From Multifurca ochricompacta (taxonomy: Eukaryota; Basidiomycota; Agaricomycetes; Russulales; Russulaceae), in the NCBI GenBank assembly GCA_022496185.1, contig WTXG01000003.1, positions 372,001 to 436,000 on the forward strand: 64,000 nt of DNA, read 5' to 3'. Every line of letters starts with the position of its first letter. Within the stretch, counting starts at the first letter, position 1. A model generated the notes under the pieces. It searched no databases, was not told where the DNA came from, and was given only the letters and a program-made list of their open reading frames with translations. The position numbers and the translations under genes were made by a program. Shown here piece by piece: positions 47,759-58,975 of this stretch.

Positions 47759-49789
47759 TTACATGGGACCCGTCCGGGTGCGCTTCCGGCCGAGACGTTC
47801 CTTCTCAGAGCGCGAATCAGACAGGGGGAATCTCTCCGCTTCCTCATCCGACGACTCAAATTCGCCTTTCAAGTAGTGCAAGTGACCGTCGCGGATCGGG
47901 ACGGGGACGTCACTCTCACTGCGACGACGCTTACGCTCACGCTCACTGACAACCGTCCCCGACGCTGCGTCAGCACTCCCACCCCAGCAAAGATGTGCCT
48001 GGAATGTGGGTGGTAGACGGGAGCAGCGGCGGGAGCGACACCGCGGTCACCGCCAGGCGCGCCGAACGGGTCGAGGCTCGCGTGCTTCCCGCGCAGGAAA
48101 GGTGACGCACCTGTGCGACGCTTAACAGAGTCAATGAGCGCATCGAGACCTTTACCGGTCACATTTGGCTCGGGGGGGTCCTGAAATGCCGGAGGAGAAC
48201 TGGCGGAGGTAGGGGAGGCAGAGGTGAGCGAGGAAAGGGAGGAGACAGGGGACGGATAAGCCGACTCTAGCGAACCATCGTAACGTGACATAGCCACGAG
48301 GGGTCGGAGACGCCGGTCAAGAGCGACGGCGACCTGATACAAGGTCTTATCATGTGGGGCGAGAACGCAGATGGCCTCTGCGCGGCGTGCCCAATAAGAA
48401 AACTGAGTGTTAGACCAGCCTGAGAGTGCGAGCACAGCGGCGCGAGTGAGGGTAACATGTCCTGCAGGACAATCGGGATAAGGGTGTGTTAGAGACTTGA
48501 AAGGATTATAGGGATGGCTGAATTTGAACAAGAATTAGCAAAAAGAAGATCTGGGACTGGGAGTTTGGGTGGGACAGGAAAAAAAGACGAGAGAGGGGAG
48601 GGAGAGGGGGGGAAAAGGAAGGGAGAGTTAGTAAGAAGGCAACATACGGTACGTAGATTCGTAGGACTTCTTTGACAATCTCGACTTTGACGAGGAAATC
48701 GAGGGCGCAAGCGCCAGAATTTCGTAGTTCAGTATCGCCACAGGATTTTTTGCTACGGGAACGGGCCTTTGGGCCGCCAAGGCGACGCTCGTAGAGACGA
48801 GCAGAGAAGATACCCCATTTCTCGGATCCGATCTGTGATTGGAGGAATGCGGCTGCGTACGGGTCTGTTTCCGGGGGTTGAAGCGCCTTTGAGCGTTTTG
48901 GGAAGGTGTGCGTCTAATTAATGACATGCGCGGTAATAAAGTTCAATAACCTGACCAGAGGAGAGGGAAGAGGAGAGAGAAAGAGACAGACAGACAGACA
49001 GACAGACAGAGAGAAAGAGAGAGAGAGAAAGAGAGGGAGAGAGAGAGAGAGAGAGAGGAGAAGGAGAAAGAAAGAGAAAGAGAGAGAAAAAGAGAGAGAG
49101 AAAGAGAAATAGAGAGAAATAGAGATAGAGAAAGGAGAAAGAAAAAAGAGCAAGAAGTGGAAAGAAAAAATAAGTGGTTGGGATGGGGAAGAAGAGGGGA
49201 GGCATAAGAGAGCAGGACTCACAGATACGTCAAAATTGATGACATGATTTTCAGGGAAGGTTGACGGGAGAATTGTGTGGACGACGGTACTCTTGAGAGA
49301 AGATTGAAGGGAAGGAGGGGTGGGATAATCGAGTGGGGAACGGATATCTATAGGAGAATGGCAGGGGCTCATGAAACTGTTGACGGATACGGGAGAGAGA
49401 ATTGAGTCATGATCACGTTCAGAATGAGTGAGAAGAGGGGTTTGAGTTGAATCTGGAGAGTCATGAAGGAGATGATTGCCAATGGGAATGTCAAGGATAT
49501 GCTGAAGGTCGAGGTCCGGAGAAGGATAAGAAAAGGCATTGGAAACAGCAGGTACATGGGATTGAACGGAGAGATGAGAGTCGTGAAAGGTGTAAGGATA
49601 GCTAGTTTGTACAGGGAAGGACATGGCGATTGGGGGGGAATTATGGGGGAGAGAAGAAGGATGATTTAGAGGGGAATGGTCGGGATCAGTAGAGGTAGGG
49701 GTGAGAGGACCGGATAGATAGGTAGGGAAAGATCTCCAGTCGAAAGATGGAGAGGAATCGATCCTTGTCGTCGTCGTAGAAGGAGACAT
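47759..49789 (-). CDS. Conserved protein of unknown function with disordered ends
   Basis: I do not recognise this family. The ATG at 49789 starts a Ser/Pro/His-rich N-terminal region (MSPSTTTTRIDSSPSFDWRSFPTYL) to about residue 190 (NHVINFDVS). A 300-base purine-rich intron (about 48914-49222) follows. A compact middle part then reads KWGIFSARLYERRLGG, ALDFLVKVEIVKEVLRIYVP, SLTHPYPDCPAGHVTLTRAAVLALSGWSNTQFSYWARRAEAICVLAPHDKTLYQVAVALDRRLRP. This looks like a folded helical domain. An 86-base intron (about 47969-48054; GTGACC start, CTGAC branch, GCAG end) leads to a charged tail with a basic cluster (SEREKRRRSESDVP-like), LHYLKGEFESSDEEAERFPLSDSRSEKERLGRKRTRTGPM, ending at 47759. A nuclear or regulatory role is possible from composition alone. 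Head-to-head with the coiled-coil gene at 50341. Confidence 0.65.
48914..49222 (-). repeat. Purine-rich intron with (GA)n and (GACA)n repeats
   Basis: About 200 bases (48957-49165) are almost all purine on the plus strand, including five GACA units and long GA runs. It lies in an intron of about 309 bases, five times the local norm. On the coding strand it is a CT tract running to the TTAG acceptor. Confidence 0.8.
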
Positions 49790-50340
49790 GGCAAAGTGTG
49801 AATTGTGAGTGTAAGTTTTGAGTGTAAGTGTTGTAATTCAGCGCATGACAAGAAGAAGTAACTGAAGGAGGAGGAGGAGGAGATAGAGACAAACAGAAAA
49901 TATGAAAGATGAAGAGAGAAGAGAAGGATTGGGGAAGAAGGGAAGGGAAGGGAAGGGAAGGGAAGGAAAGTGAGTGAGTGAGTGAGTGAGTGGGGGGAGG
50001 GTGGGGATGGGTGGGGGTGGGTATTCGTTTCCGTTTCTGGTAATCACCTAACGCCCTAATCAAATAGTTCGGCGATCAACCTCATCGCCAATCTAATGGA
50101 ATCCCACCCACTCCCCCAAAATAATCTCAACAACAATCAACCCTTCCTTCCTTCGTCCCTCCCCCCCTTACCTCCTCCCCCCCCCCTTCCTCCCCATTCT
50201 CTCTTCCCTTACATCCCCTCTTCCCTTCCCTTTTCTTTCCCTTGCCTTACCTTTCCTTCTCCTCTCCGTCTGTCAGTGTTTTATTTTCTTGGTTGACTTT
50301 TCCTTCTTACAACTCTCTCTTGTAAAAATATAAACAAAAA
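49790..50340. promoter_or_regulatory. Divergent intergenic region with GGGAA, GTGA and G-run repeats
   Basis: Separates two genes of unknown function. It holds (GGGAA)n at about 49938-49965, (GTGA)n at 49970-49990, a G-quadruplex-type motif at 49992-50021, and a long C/T-rich stretch at 50140-50290 before the plus-strand gene. No coding exon seen. Confidence 0.6.
49992..50021 (+). other. G-quadruplex-type motif
   Basis: Six runs of three to six G with one- or two-base loops within 30 bases, in the divergent promoter of two unknown genes. Confidence 0.75.
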
Positions 50341-50956
50341 TGTCTTCTTCGTCTTCTTCTTCTCCTTCCTACTCTTCTTCCAAAGTAGATCCTTCCTTAC
50401 ATCAGTACGCGTCTAATTTAGTTCACTTACCACCTGCTGACTGACAAACTTTTGCTGTGAACGTCAAACACAACACCAGTGAAGATACCACTCTCCCTGA
50501 TCATTCTGACCCACTCGGACAAGACAATCCCACCTCTCTAGATCATTCAAACCTTCATCCTACTCTTCCCCCAACTTTACCAGAACTCCCAATGACAGAC
50601 CTCTCATTCTCTATAGGCTCTCTCTTGGATCCATCACCTCCTTCGTGAGTTCTCTTTTTTATTACCATTAACCGCTATTCCCGAGAGCGTTCAGCGCCGC
50701 TTTCCCAACGTTTTCTCCAAAAAGCCAGCCATTACGGTCAGAAGTGCCCCGTCGTCCCGTCGAGGATTACCGACATTCGGTGAGGGTGCAAAAACGTGCT
50801 AGCCTAGTGCAGAAGCGCCAGAGCAACGTGTTGAAACTTTCGCAAGAGAACGATAAGCTAAAAGAGGAACTCCGTGCGATGACAGAGCGCCTCGAGGCAG
50901 CGGAGAGGCGACGGCAAGATGTAGAGAGCAGGGGAAAGCTGCAGTCACAAGGTTAG
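50341..50956 (+). CDS. Small coiled-coil protein, unknown function
   Basis: Three exons splice cleanly to about 160 residues. Exon 1 (ATG 50341) is Ser-rich (MSSSSSSSPSYSSSKVDPSLH). Exon 2 after a 79-base intron is acidic and Pro/Leu-rich (EDTTLPDHSDPLGQDNP, then PPTLPELPMTDLSFSIGSLLDPSPP). Exon 3 reads SQPLRSEVPRRPVEDYRHSVRVQKRASLVQKRQSNVLKLSQENDKLKEELRAMTERLEAAERRRQDVES, a basic stretch followed by a heptad-spaced coiled coil. Basic-then-coil order recalls bZIP proteins, but the basic part lacks the NxxAAxxCR signature, so I do not call it one. The reading frame stops at 50956. It is head-to-head with the unknown gene at 49789, separated by the repeat-rich region. Function unknown. Confidence 0.62.
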
Positions 50957-51517
50957 ACAAAGCTGTATTATATTTAACGAGTGCAAGCCCATCGGTCGGT
51001 CCATGGTGAAGTCGACCAGTTTATCCAAATTTTTCTCCCAATCCCAATCTTTGTATACCCCACAACTTTTCAATCTGTTTATCTGTCTGTCTGTCTGTCT
51101 GTCTGTCGGCGTCCGTCTGTGCCTTTCTGTGACCGTCAGTCCGTCAGCCAGCCAGCCAGCTCCAATCTCAATTAATCTTTCTTCTCTGATATCCACTTCC
51201 CTTAACGACCATTTTCCCCATTTCCCCTTTCCTCCGAGCGAGTGGTGTATGACGTCAGATCATCTGATTCGGACCGCGTCGATGTATGCGACTCGCTCGC
51301 TCACAAGATTCACTCGTTCGGGAACTGTTTATCATCCGACCGACCACCGCTAGCCCACACTCCATTTTAACCCGCCATCTTCTCACTCACTCACTCACTC
51401 ATCACTCACTCACTCGCCCTTCTTCATCATCCTTCCCACCTGTGAGTGTACCTCTTTCTCCATCCTCTTCTCTCTCATCGACTCATCCATATTCACATCC
51501 TAGAAGTACCACACGTC
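50957..51517. other. Intergenic region with (TCTG)n microsatellite
   Basis: Contains (TCTG)n at 51082-51107 and CACT/CTCA runs at about 51383-51415 upstream of the oxidoreductase gene. The open frames here are repeat translations. Confidence 0.5.
51082..51107. repeat. (TCTG)n microsatellite
   Basis: Six uninterrupted TCTG units upstream of the oxidoreductase gene. Confidence 0.9.
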
Positions 51518-53374
51518 ATGGCGCACATAGCCAGTCGCAGATCTTCGCGGCGTGATTCCGAGGCTCTCTCTCGTCGTCCATCAATCGACCCCTCCAAGTT
51601 GTTCCCGATGGACAGGTAAGTCTGGAACTACGTTCCTGCTCCCTAACCCTGGCCATACTCTCTACCAACCAACCATCGAGTTACCTGTCGCTCTTTGAGC
51701 GTTGGGAATTCTCCACTCTGTTGCCCTCGCCCCACTTGCTTGGCTTCTTGATTATCAGCCTGAACTGTACCTCGTTCATATTCGACCTGGAACCTGACGA
51801 ATCCTTTTCTTCTAACGCTCCTCCTATCCAGGGTATTTCAGATTCCAGGCTCCGATGACTTCAACGTTGTCTTCGTCGGCGCCGGTAACATCATGTTTGG
51901 TTGGTATTTGTCCGATCTCTCACCGCTAAGAATTTCCTCGCTTACCTTAACTGTCCTGTAGGGTCTGACGAAGGTCCTTGGAATCACTCTTTCCGCTTCG
52001 AGCAGTGCGCCCTTTACACCCTTGCACCCCTCTTCACACCTCCCATACGCTTTGCCCCTACAGCAAACTGGGCCCACGTCTCAAAGTAGTTGCGCTTATC
52101 GACCCAGCGATTGACCGCGCGACCTCAGTCCTCGCCAAGAAATGCGAGACATTCGTACGTTCCGCCTATGAGCACACGCGCGTCTTCAAGACGCTCGAAG
52201 ACTTTGTCAAGAATATGTCGCCCCGTGATCACCCTCGCGCTGTCATCGTCGGTTCCCCGCCCATGTTCCGCGGTACCACGCGCCCGGGCCGCGACGTTGA
52301 GTCCCAGATATTACGCTACTTCCCCGGCGTGGCACTCTTCATCGAGAAGCCCATCGCCACCGGCCCCGAGGATGAGATTGAAGAGGCGTTCAAGGTGTCT
52401 AAGGCTATCGTTGACAGCGGCGCGGTCTGCTCGGTCGGGTGAGTGCAAGCTTGATGATTTAGTTGATGGCCGAGAATCGGATGACAGATGCATGTGTATG
52501 CATTAGATATATGTTGCGTTACCTCAAGGGCGTCCAGATGATCAAACAGATTATCGAGGACAATAATCTCCAAGTGATGTCAACCATTGCGCGCTACGCG
52601 TGCGCCTACGAAGCCATTGCCAAGCCAGACTGGTGGGACAAATCTAAGAGGTACTATCCTTCCTGTGCCATGATATTTTCCCACTAAGGTTATTTTCATC
52701 GAAGCTGTGGCCCCGTCGTCGAGCAGGGCACTCACTTTTGCGATCTGTCGCGATACTTTGGTGGCGACGTGGACATCCCGTCTGTCACCGCCCACTCACT
52801 CGAGTGGTACGAGAACGCTGGGCACCTTAGCAAACAGACGATCGACGAGAGCAAGATTGCTCAGGAGAATCGCATCCCGCGCGTCACCTCCGCGACGTGG
52901 AAGTACGAGAGTGGTGCTGTCGGCAGCTTCACGCATGTCGTCGCGCTGCAAGGTCACAACTACTCGTGTGAGCTGGAGGTGTACGCCGATGGATATCAGT
53001 TCAAGTGAGCATCGTGATGCTTTTCAGGCGGTTGTTATTAAAGCTCATGTTGGACTACCTGTGCGACAGGCTCGTCAATCCGTACGTGCAGCCAGTGCTG
53101 TACATCCGGCGCCCAGGCTCGGACCTGGAAGAGACACATCGTTTTCCGGACGATGACCCATTTTTCTCAGAGATCTCCAATCTGATTGATGTGATCGAAG
53201 ACATTGAGGAGGACCCGGAGAGTGCGACAATTCTCAGTTCATATGAGGGTGAGTGACCTTATTTGTCATCACGGTTATGTAGGCTGCTAAAGATCACTTG
53301 CAGACGCGTGCAAGACATATGAACTCACTTGGGCCATTCGCCGAGCTAGCGAGAAGTCACGCAAGATCGTCTGA
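51518..53374 (+). CDS. Gfo/Idh/MocA-type NAD(P)-dependent oxidoreductase
   Basis: Predicted Rossmann-fold dehydrogenase, probably acting on a sugar or cyclitol. The ATG at 51518 gives a basic leader (MAHIASRRSSRRDSEALSRRPS) and the dinucleotide-binding strand FNVVFVGAGNIMFG, with a GxGN motif in the usual GxGxxx position. Next come LKVVALIDPAIDRATSVLAKKC, KTLEDFVKNM, RAVIVGSPPMFRG, then GVALFIEKPIATGPEDEIEEA, the conserved EKP motif whose Lys is catalytic in the family. SVGYMLRYLKGVQMIKQII follows in the position of the substrate-binding strand. The C-terminal half includes EQGTHFCDLSRYFGGDVDI, where the EQGTHFxD pattern holds the family histidine, and YESGAVGSFTHVVALQG. It ends ASEKSRKIV. 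About eight introns and about 420 residues. The substrate is not predictable. Confidence 0.83.
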
Positions 53375-53511
53375 GTGGTTCGTAAGATCGAAGCTAAACA
53401 GGCGATGGTGGGGGAATACCACTGTCGTTTACATACGTATTCAAATCCGTAGAGCTTGTACGAGGACGTAATCAATAAACAACTAACACCTTTCTTCTTC
53501 CATTACCATTA

Positions 53512-54678
53512 TCACGGTGATTTTGACAATCGAGCTGTCTTCTTAGCTTGCTCTGTTCGGTGAGGTACCGCATGGCTGCCGGACGCGGACTCCGCCTCAC
53601 GCTTACGCTTCAGCTTGCCAACGTCCTGCTTGCGCAGCACGTCAAACTCTTCCTGGAGGTGATTCTTAAGCGTGGGCATGTTCTTCAACGTCTCACCACA
53701 ACGAAAACACTTGAGCGCATCTTTGAGACGCGGCTCGTACTCCGTGGGCGTGAGACGTGCAATCTAAGCGAATATCTCGATAAATTGGTCAATGCAAGTA
53801 AGAAAAAAAAAATAGGGTGTGGGGGGGGGGAGAGAGAGAGAGAGAAACACGCAAAAGCAAGAGAGCAGAGGAAACGCCCACCTTTACGAACTCATCCTGT
53901 GGCGCGGCAAACCAGGCACGTACTTCGGAAAGCGGGACGAAGAAGCTGGTGCAAGGAGAGAATGAGTTGTAATGCCGTTTCGTCTTGAGCCCAGGTGCGG
54001 TCAAGTCGGACGAGATGACGTGTAAGTGCAAGTGCCTAAATTAATTTAATTTAATTTAAAAAAAACGCAAAAAAAAATACAAACACCAGAACGTTCAGAC
54101 CAAATGAACCACCCAGAGATTGGAGGCGAGGGGGGGAGGCGAGGGGGATGGGGAGGGGGGGGGGAGACGGAAGATGGAAGTCGTCGAACTCACTAACTAC
54201 TTACACCATTGAAGGTACGGCATGGAACCCGATCCATAGATCCCATACGAACCCATATCGAGCTCGCATTTCCCTCTCGATCTCCTCACGTAGGCGCGCA
54301 GCTTCATCCGCTAGTGAACGCAGCGTCTCTTCTGCTCGTGTACGCCCTTGCGCGCGGCGGGTATTAGCAACATTCGTATCCCCATCCCATTCCCATCCCC
54401 GTCCCCATCCCCGGGCTTGAAATGGCACGTCGCAGGAGCGTGCGTAGGCTTGTCAATTCCGATGCCGATGACGACGCGTTGGGATCGTGTTGTCCGACAT
54501 CGTTGTCCGTTGTGGAGAGACGGGGCAAGATGAGAAAGTGGAAGAGCGCTTTTGGGTAGGCGTCAAAGATGGTGAGCGTGCGTTGGGTATGTGAGAAGTA
54601 GACCGTTGGAGGGAGCTTGGCAATAGACGAATCGTGCATTTTGGCGTAGGTACGTAGGATTCTGAGTTGGGATGACAT
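53512..54678 (-). CDS. HNT3: Aprataxin-like DNA repair protein Hnt3
   Basis: Aprataxin removes AMP from 5' ends left by abortive DNA ligation, in the nucleus. The ATG at 54678 gives MSSQLRILRTYAKMHDSSIAKLPPTVYFSHTQRTLTIFDAYPKALFHFLILPR, the start of the HIT domain. It then has EEAARLREEIEREMRARYGFVWDLWIGFHAVPSM joined across an intron of about 170 bases to VHLHLHVISSDLTAPGLKTKRHYNSF. HLHLHV is the catalytic histidine triad. A C2HE-type zinc finger follows, DALKCFRCGETLKNMPTLKNHLQEEFDVL, which grips DNA in this family. A basic tail (KLKRKREAES) may serve nuclear import. It ends RLSKSP at 53512. There is no FHA domain, as is usual in fungi. The spliced size of about 250 residues fits. The large intron contains the G-run tract at 54130-54164, and another intron has a GA microsatellite. 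Confidence 0.88.
54130..54164 (+). other. G-run tract in an HNT3 intron
   Basis: Several runs of four to ten G separated by short spacers on the plus strand. The intron transcript carries the C-rich complement. Confidence 0.7.
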
Positions 54679-54851
54679 GAGCTGGTGACGGTGATGAACA
54701 GTGTCCGTTGTTGAAATGCTCGACCAACGTGCAAGTTATTGAATTAAAGCGTCATGCACGTCGTCACGTTGTATTGTTGCGAAAAAAATAAAAAGGAGTA
54801 GTGCATATTATATCGATAGGGTACAAGGGTACTACAAGGTGGTCTAATGGT

Positions 54852-57807
54852 CTAAGCCCGGCGAACCAAGAGTAGCTCGCGAAGCTCCTCACTGAGCTCC
54901 GGGTATGCAATCTGCGTCGTCAACGCAGCCCCCGCCCTGCGATGGCGGAGACCGTCTGTTGCCGAAGCATCCTGCTCAACGCGACGGCGGTCCATATCCG
55001 CGACCAATTGTTGGAAGGAGAGGTAGAGGACTTCGGCTTGAGCAAGCGTGGTGTCGAGTTCGATGGCCATGCTCAGCTCATTACAGTACTGATGAGAGCC
55101 AAAATTCCAGCTTACTAGAGGCAACGGATAATGATATCGAGGTAACACACCTTTAAGATCTCGTCAAACTCGACAAGGTATCGCAAGATGACATCGCGAT
55201 GCGATTCTAGGACTGCGAGCGCAACAAAGAGAACCATGCCGTTCGTGTAGTAGTCTGTCCACAGAACCTCCCACAAACTCAATACACCTTCGAATGGAAA
55301 CTCGCGCTTGAATGCGATGAGGATCCAACTGTCCGGAACTTAGTCAACCACGATGTGTGCACCGTGTATAGCCCAAGAGACATACCGGAAGCAGAAGAAT
55401 AGGTTCAGCCCATCAGTCTTCTCAAAGTGTCGATATAACTCGGGGTCCATGACCGCAACAGCTGCTGAAGTGTCGACAGCTGCTTCTTCATCCCGCTCTG
55501 GTCACGGAGGAAGTTTTGTTTCTGGCAAACGCACAGGTGTGCAACTAAGCTCGATCACATTACGAGTAAGTGACTTGACGTACCATCCGATTCATCACCT
55601 CCACAAAGCACCAGAACGTCAGGGGTTCGTCCGAACCAGCGACAACGTACAAGGGCGCGCAGAGATCTGACATACCCTGCACATACCCTTCGCACCCTAA
55701 ATGTCAGTGTTGGCGTTCTTCTCAAGAATTGACGGGAAGAACGGCGCACCGAGATCCTTCTCATAAAAGTTGTACGTCAAGAGAATGGAAGCGAGTCGGT
55801 CTATGTGTTCATTGGATGGCGACTGCGCGCCAACCTCATTGGGCGCCGGTGAGATTGTAGAGTAATGTTGGTGTTGCCGTTTTTCTGGGTCAGGGGGTAT
55901 GCTGGGCGATATTTGGTTGGCAAATAATGGATGAGTTCGGTCAGTTCGCCGGCAGTCAACGTCTATGCGATGGCGTTCCTATTACAGTCTAGCTCGCGCA
56001 ACATACGCAACAGGGCAGGAGGTAGAATTACCTCGATAACGTCCTGCCGGTCAAATACCTCGGGCTTCCCGAACCATTCGTCTTTGATCTCATGGTACCG
56101 TTTCCTAGCAATGATCATTATTCAGGAAAAGGGTTAGAGTCCATAGGTCACCGACATCTTGGCTTCCCAGAGCTTTCGCCGCTCGTCTTCGGTGACGTTC
56201 CATGCATACACCCCAAGAAGGTACGGCCACAGTTTCCTCCTTGCGTTGTCCTGATCACTGACCCCCCTCCGAAAAATCTCCATGCGTAGTTTTTCCATCG
56301 AGATGGTTGGGCGCCCATCGGAAGCGAACCACTCATTGAAAACTTCCACGCCGACAGGGTGTTTCGGATCCCTCGACGACTTTGGAGTTGGTAAATTCGC
56401 CGTCGAGTGCAAGAGCTCAAAGATACCGAGTTCGCCACTCTCCTCCGCTATGGATGCTACAGCGTTCGCTGGTATTGCCTGTGCCTCGCGCCGCCGCGCA
56501 CGTTCACCCTCCTCCGCAACGATGCGCGCCCAACGGGCGAGATATACCCGCGCGCTCTCAAACTCTCCCACACCACCCTTTTCCACCCAGCTCCCCCACT
56601 CGAGATCGCCATTAGCGCTCACAAGGGACTTAACCGGATCTGGCAGGTGTGGGACAATCGGCCTCGCGAGGGGATGCGAGAGAATGTTCTGCGCTGCGTG
56701 TCGAGTAGCCCGCGTGATGTTCGCAAAGGACTGGAGAAGCGCAGCACGAGCCTGAGAGGAGGCGCCTGGAGAGGGCGGTATTGGCATCGAGCGATGTAGG
56801 ACGGACGAATATTGTGAGTAGGGATTCGGAGGAACACTGCTAGTAGACAGAGGGCGCGGTCGACGGTGTGCTGGTACTGGAGAATGAGAATACGCGTAAG
56901 ACGATCGAGCAAGTATCTCGTCGACCGCGTCATCGGAAAACAGTTGAGTCGAGTGAGCTTCAATATCCGCCTTGGAAGGGTCGACAAGATACAGAGTGGA
57001 CTGCAAGTTGGAACGGAGAAGGGAGGCGTATGAACGTAGCCGAGAGAGGAGATCCTCGCCGCCCCACGACGTTATAGGCCTTCCAGTAGCGGCCTGCCCT
57101 GCAAGGGACAGTGGTGGAGGATAGGACGTCGATGCACTGGATAAAGCTGGCGACTTTGATGGTAAAGAGAACGAATGAGACTCGTCATCGTGGAAGTAGA
57201 GGGTCGGAAGAGTCGAGCCGCTGCTGAGATTGATGCCGATGGAACCATCTAGTCATACGCGTTGAGCGCACGAAGGGCAAGGTACGAAGGAAGTGCTCAC
57301 ACCAAGAAGACAATGATGGTGGTTGGACGATGAGGGAATATATTGATGTTAACGGGACAGAGAAAGCGTAGGACTCCGGCCTGGCTGTTGGCAAGTCGAT
57401 CAAAACGCCGTCTATACGAGGTTATACTCAACAAGGACAACAACAAGATATATTCAAGACGTACCTTCATCCTCATCACTATCTAGGGGGCGTTCTTCCG
57501 TCTTAAGAAACTTATCCCATTCTTCTTGGCCCTTCTCAGTCAAAAGCGTCTCTGGGATCCAGGCGAGGAGATATGTTGAAGTAAACGCCTCCTATATGCC
57601 TTGGGTGGTAAGCAAGTATATTTTTGTTGAAAAGAATTCGGCTTTTCGCACGCGTTTTACGATAGACACGAATCCAGGAATATTGTCCCTGGCGTAAGCA
57701 GTTGGGTTGACGTAGACTTTTGACTTTGCGTAGATCAACCTGAACTTTGCGACATCCTTATCACATGGGGATGGAGTGTGTGTAGGTTCTCGTTGTAACT
57801 CGACCAT
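54852..57807 (-). CDS. GYP7: GYP7-like TBC-domain Rab GTPase-activating protein
   Basis: Gyp7 stimulates GTP hydrolysis by Ypt7/Rab7 on the vacuole. The ATG at 57807 opens MVELQREPTHTPSPCDKDVAKFRLIYAKSKVYVNPTAYARDNIPGFVSIVKR, the lipid- or Rab-binding N-terminal domain. It is followed by TSTYLLAWIPETLLTEKGQEEWDKF. A middle linker leads to the TBC domain: VEVFNEWFASDGRPTISMEKLRMEIFRRGVSDQDNARRKLWPYLLGVYAWNVTEDERRKLWEAK. The Arg finger motif is IDVDCRRTDRTHPLFA, and the Gln finger is YVQGMSDLCAPLYVVAGSDEPLTFWCFVEVMNRM. Both catalytic residues are present. The C-terminus continues through the last helices (SFQQLVADMDRRRVEQ) to EELRELLLVRRA. About ten introns give roughly 800 residues, within the range for this group. 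Confidence 0.85.
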
Positions 57808-58233
57808 TGGGTCAAATGCTGCCACACGATGGGATAGTTTTACAGAGAGACAGTCAGACAGAGACAGATAGAAGAAGAAAAGGGGAAAGGAAAGGAAAGG
57901 GAAAGAGGTGAACTGCGCTGTTAACTCGATTCTGCGCACGCGGCCCGTGTGATCTCCTCGGTCCGGATCAACACACAGCATACGCTGACACTCAATCCTC
58001 ACACTCAATCCTCATTCTCTTTTGAAGTAAGCAGCATGAATGAATGAGAGAGAGCGTGTGTGAGATATATAACTGATACAAAAACAACGAACTTATACAA
58101 GCCCGAAGTGAGATACTGAGTTGGTCATTTTTGGTAACTCCACGCATTACGGAGCACTAAGATTACAAAGAAAGAAAGAAAGAAAAAACAACAAAAAAAA
58201 TTCGTCAGTCCCAGTTTTGACTCAAGACGACTA
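57808..58233. other. Intergenic, no gene seen
   Basis: Upstream of GYP7 and 3' flank of eS21. It has an AAAG run at 58169-58186 and a purine tract near 57870-57905. No gene supported. Confidence 0.4.
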
Positions 58234-58592
58234 TTAGCTCTTACGTCCTGCTCTTGTAGCCAACCGATTCAACGAATCGTCGCCCTCACCCTGGGCGCGC
58301 ACCTGACCGCTGAGTGCGAACGAAGTAGAAGTGGCGAGCGCACGGCCGTTGGCATCGACATCAGCGATCACAATCTGCACAGATGCGTGATCTTTTGAAG
58401 TAATGAGGCGGTCTTGAATTCATGCGTCGTCAGTTAATTATGGTGTTACATTCTCTTCAAAGACATAGTCCACTCACTGGTTGCCGCGCATTTGCGGGGT
58501 ACATAAAGATCAACGAGGAGGCCCTTCAGGGAAAACAAAGAATCAGCTCGTTTCCGTGATTAACTGCCTAGACGCACCTGGTCGTTTTCCAT
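58234..58592 (-). CDS. RPS21: 40S ribosomal protein eS21
   Basis: Small-subunit ribosomal protein needed for late 18S rRNA maturation. The gene has three exons. Exon 1 is only MENDQ (ATG 58592). An intron of about 52 bases leads to GLLVDLYVPRKCAATN, then an intron of about 65 bases to RLITSKDHASVQIVIADVDANGRALATSTSFALSGQVRAQGEGDDSLNRLATRAGRKS. Every part lines up with the eS21 family: opening MENDxG, VDLYVPRKCxATNR, ITxKDHASVQI, GxxRxxGExDDSLNRLA. At about 80 residues it has the normal size. The tiny first exon followed at once by an intron is common in fungal ribosomal protein genes. It is too short and split to appear as a long open frame. Near certain. Confidence 0.92.
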
Positions 58593-58975
58593 GACGAGTT
58601 TACAGTAATGTAAGTCGAAGGGATTGTGAGTGTGTATTCGGGGGATCGGGGTGATGATCCGTGGGATTTATTTATTCATAAAACTGTACAGTTGTGGCAA
58701 GGGGGCAACAATATTAGATAATAGATTAGATTAGATAGGCGGAGGCTTACGACCAGCTCGTAACTGCTCATGTCATGTACAGAACCAGAATCAATCTCAC
58801 TGCAGCAATTTGGCTTTACGGCGTTAATATTGTGGACATGGGAGCATCCCGTTCGACATCCATCCACATTCAACAGTACAGGAGCTTGTATAGATACAGT
58901 ATACTGTGCATATGATCTCGAAAATATTCTTCAACTTCCCTTCCCTTCCCTTCTCTTCTTCCCTTTCAAGGTTTG
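58593..58975. other. eS21 promoter and LEU4 3' region
   Basis: About 0.38 kb with a CT-rich stretch (58935-58965) just beyond the LEU4 stop. No other gene seen. Confidence 0.4.

Noticed and set aside
47969..48054. Apparent frameshift near the C-terminus of the unknown minus gene
   Set aside because: An 86-base intron with a CTGAC branch point and GCAG acceptor joins both frames.
48921..49112. Frame encoding a charged Arg/Glu/Lys repeat protein
   Set aside because: Translation of the GA microsatellite inside an intron.
50744..50956. bZIP transcription factor
   Set aside because: The order basic region then coiled coil is suggestive, but the conserved Asn and Arg signature of the bZIP basic region is missing.
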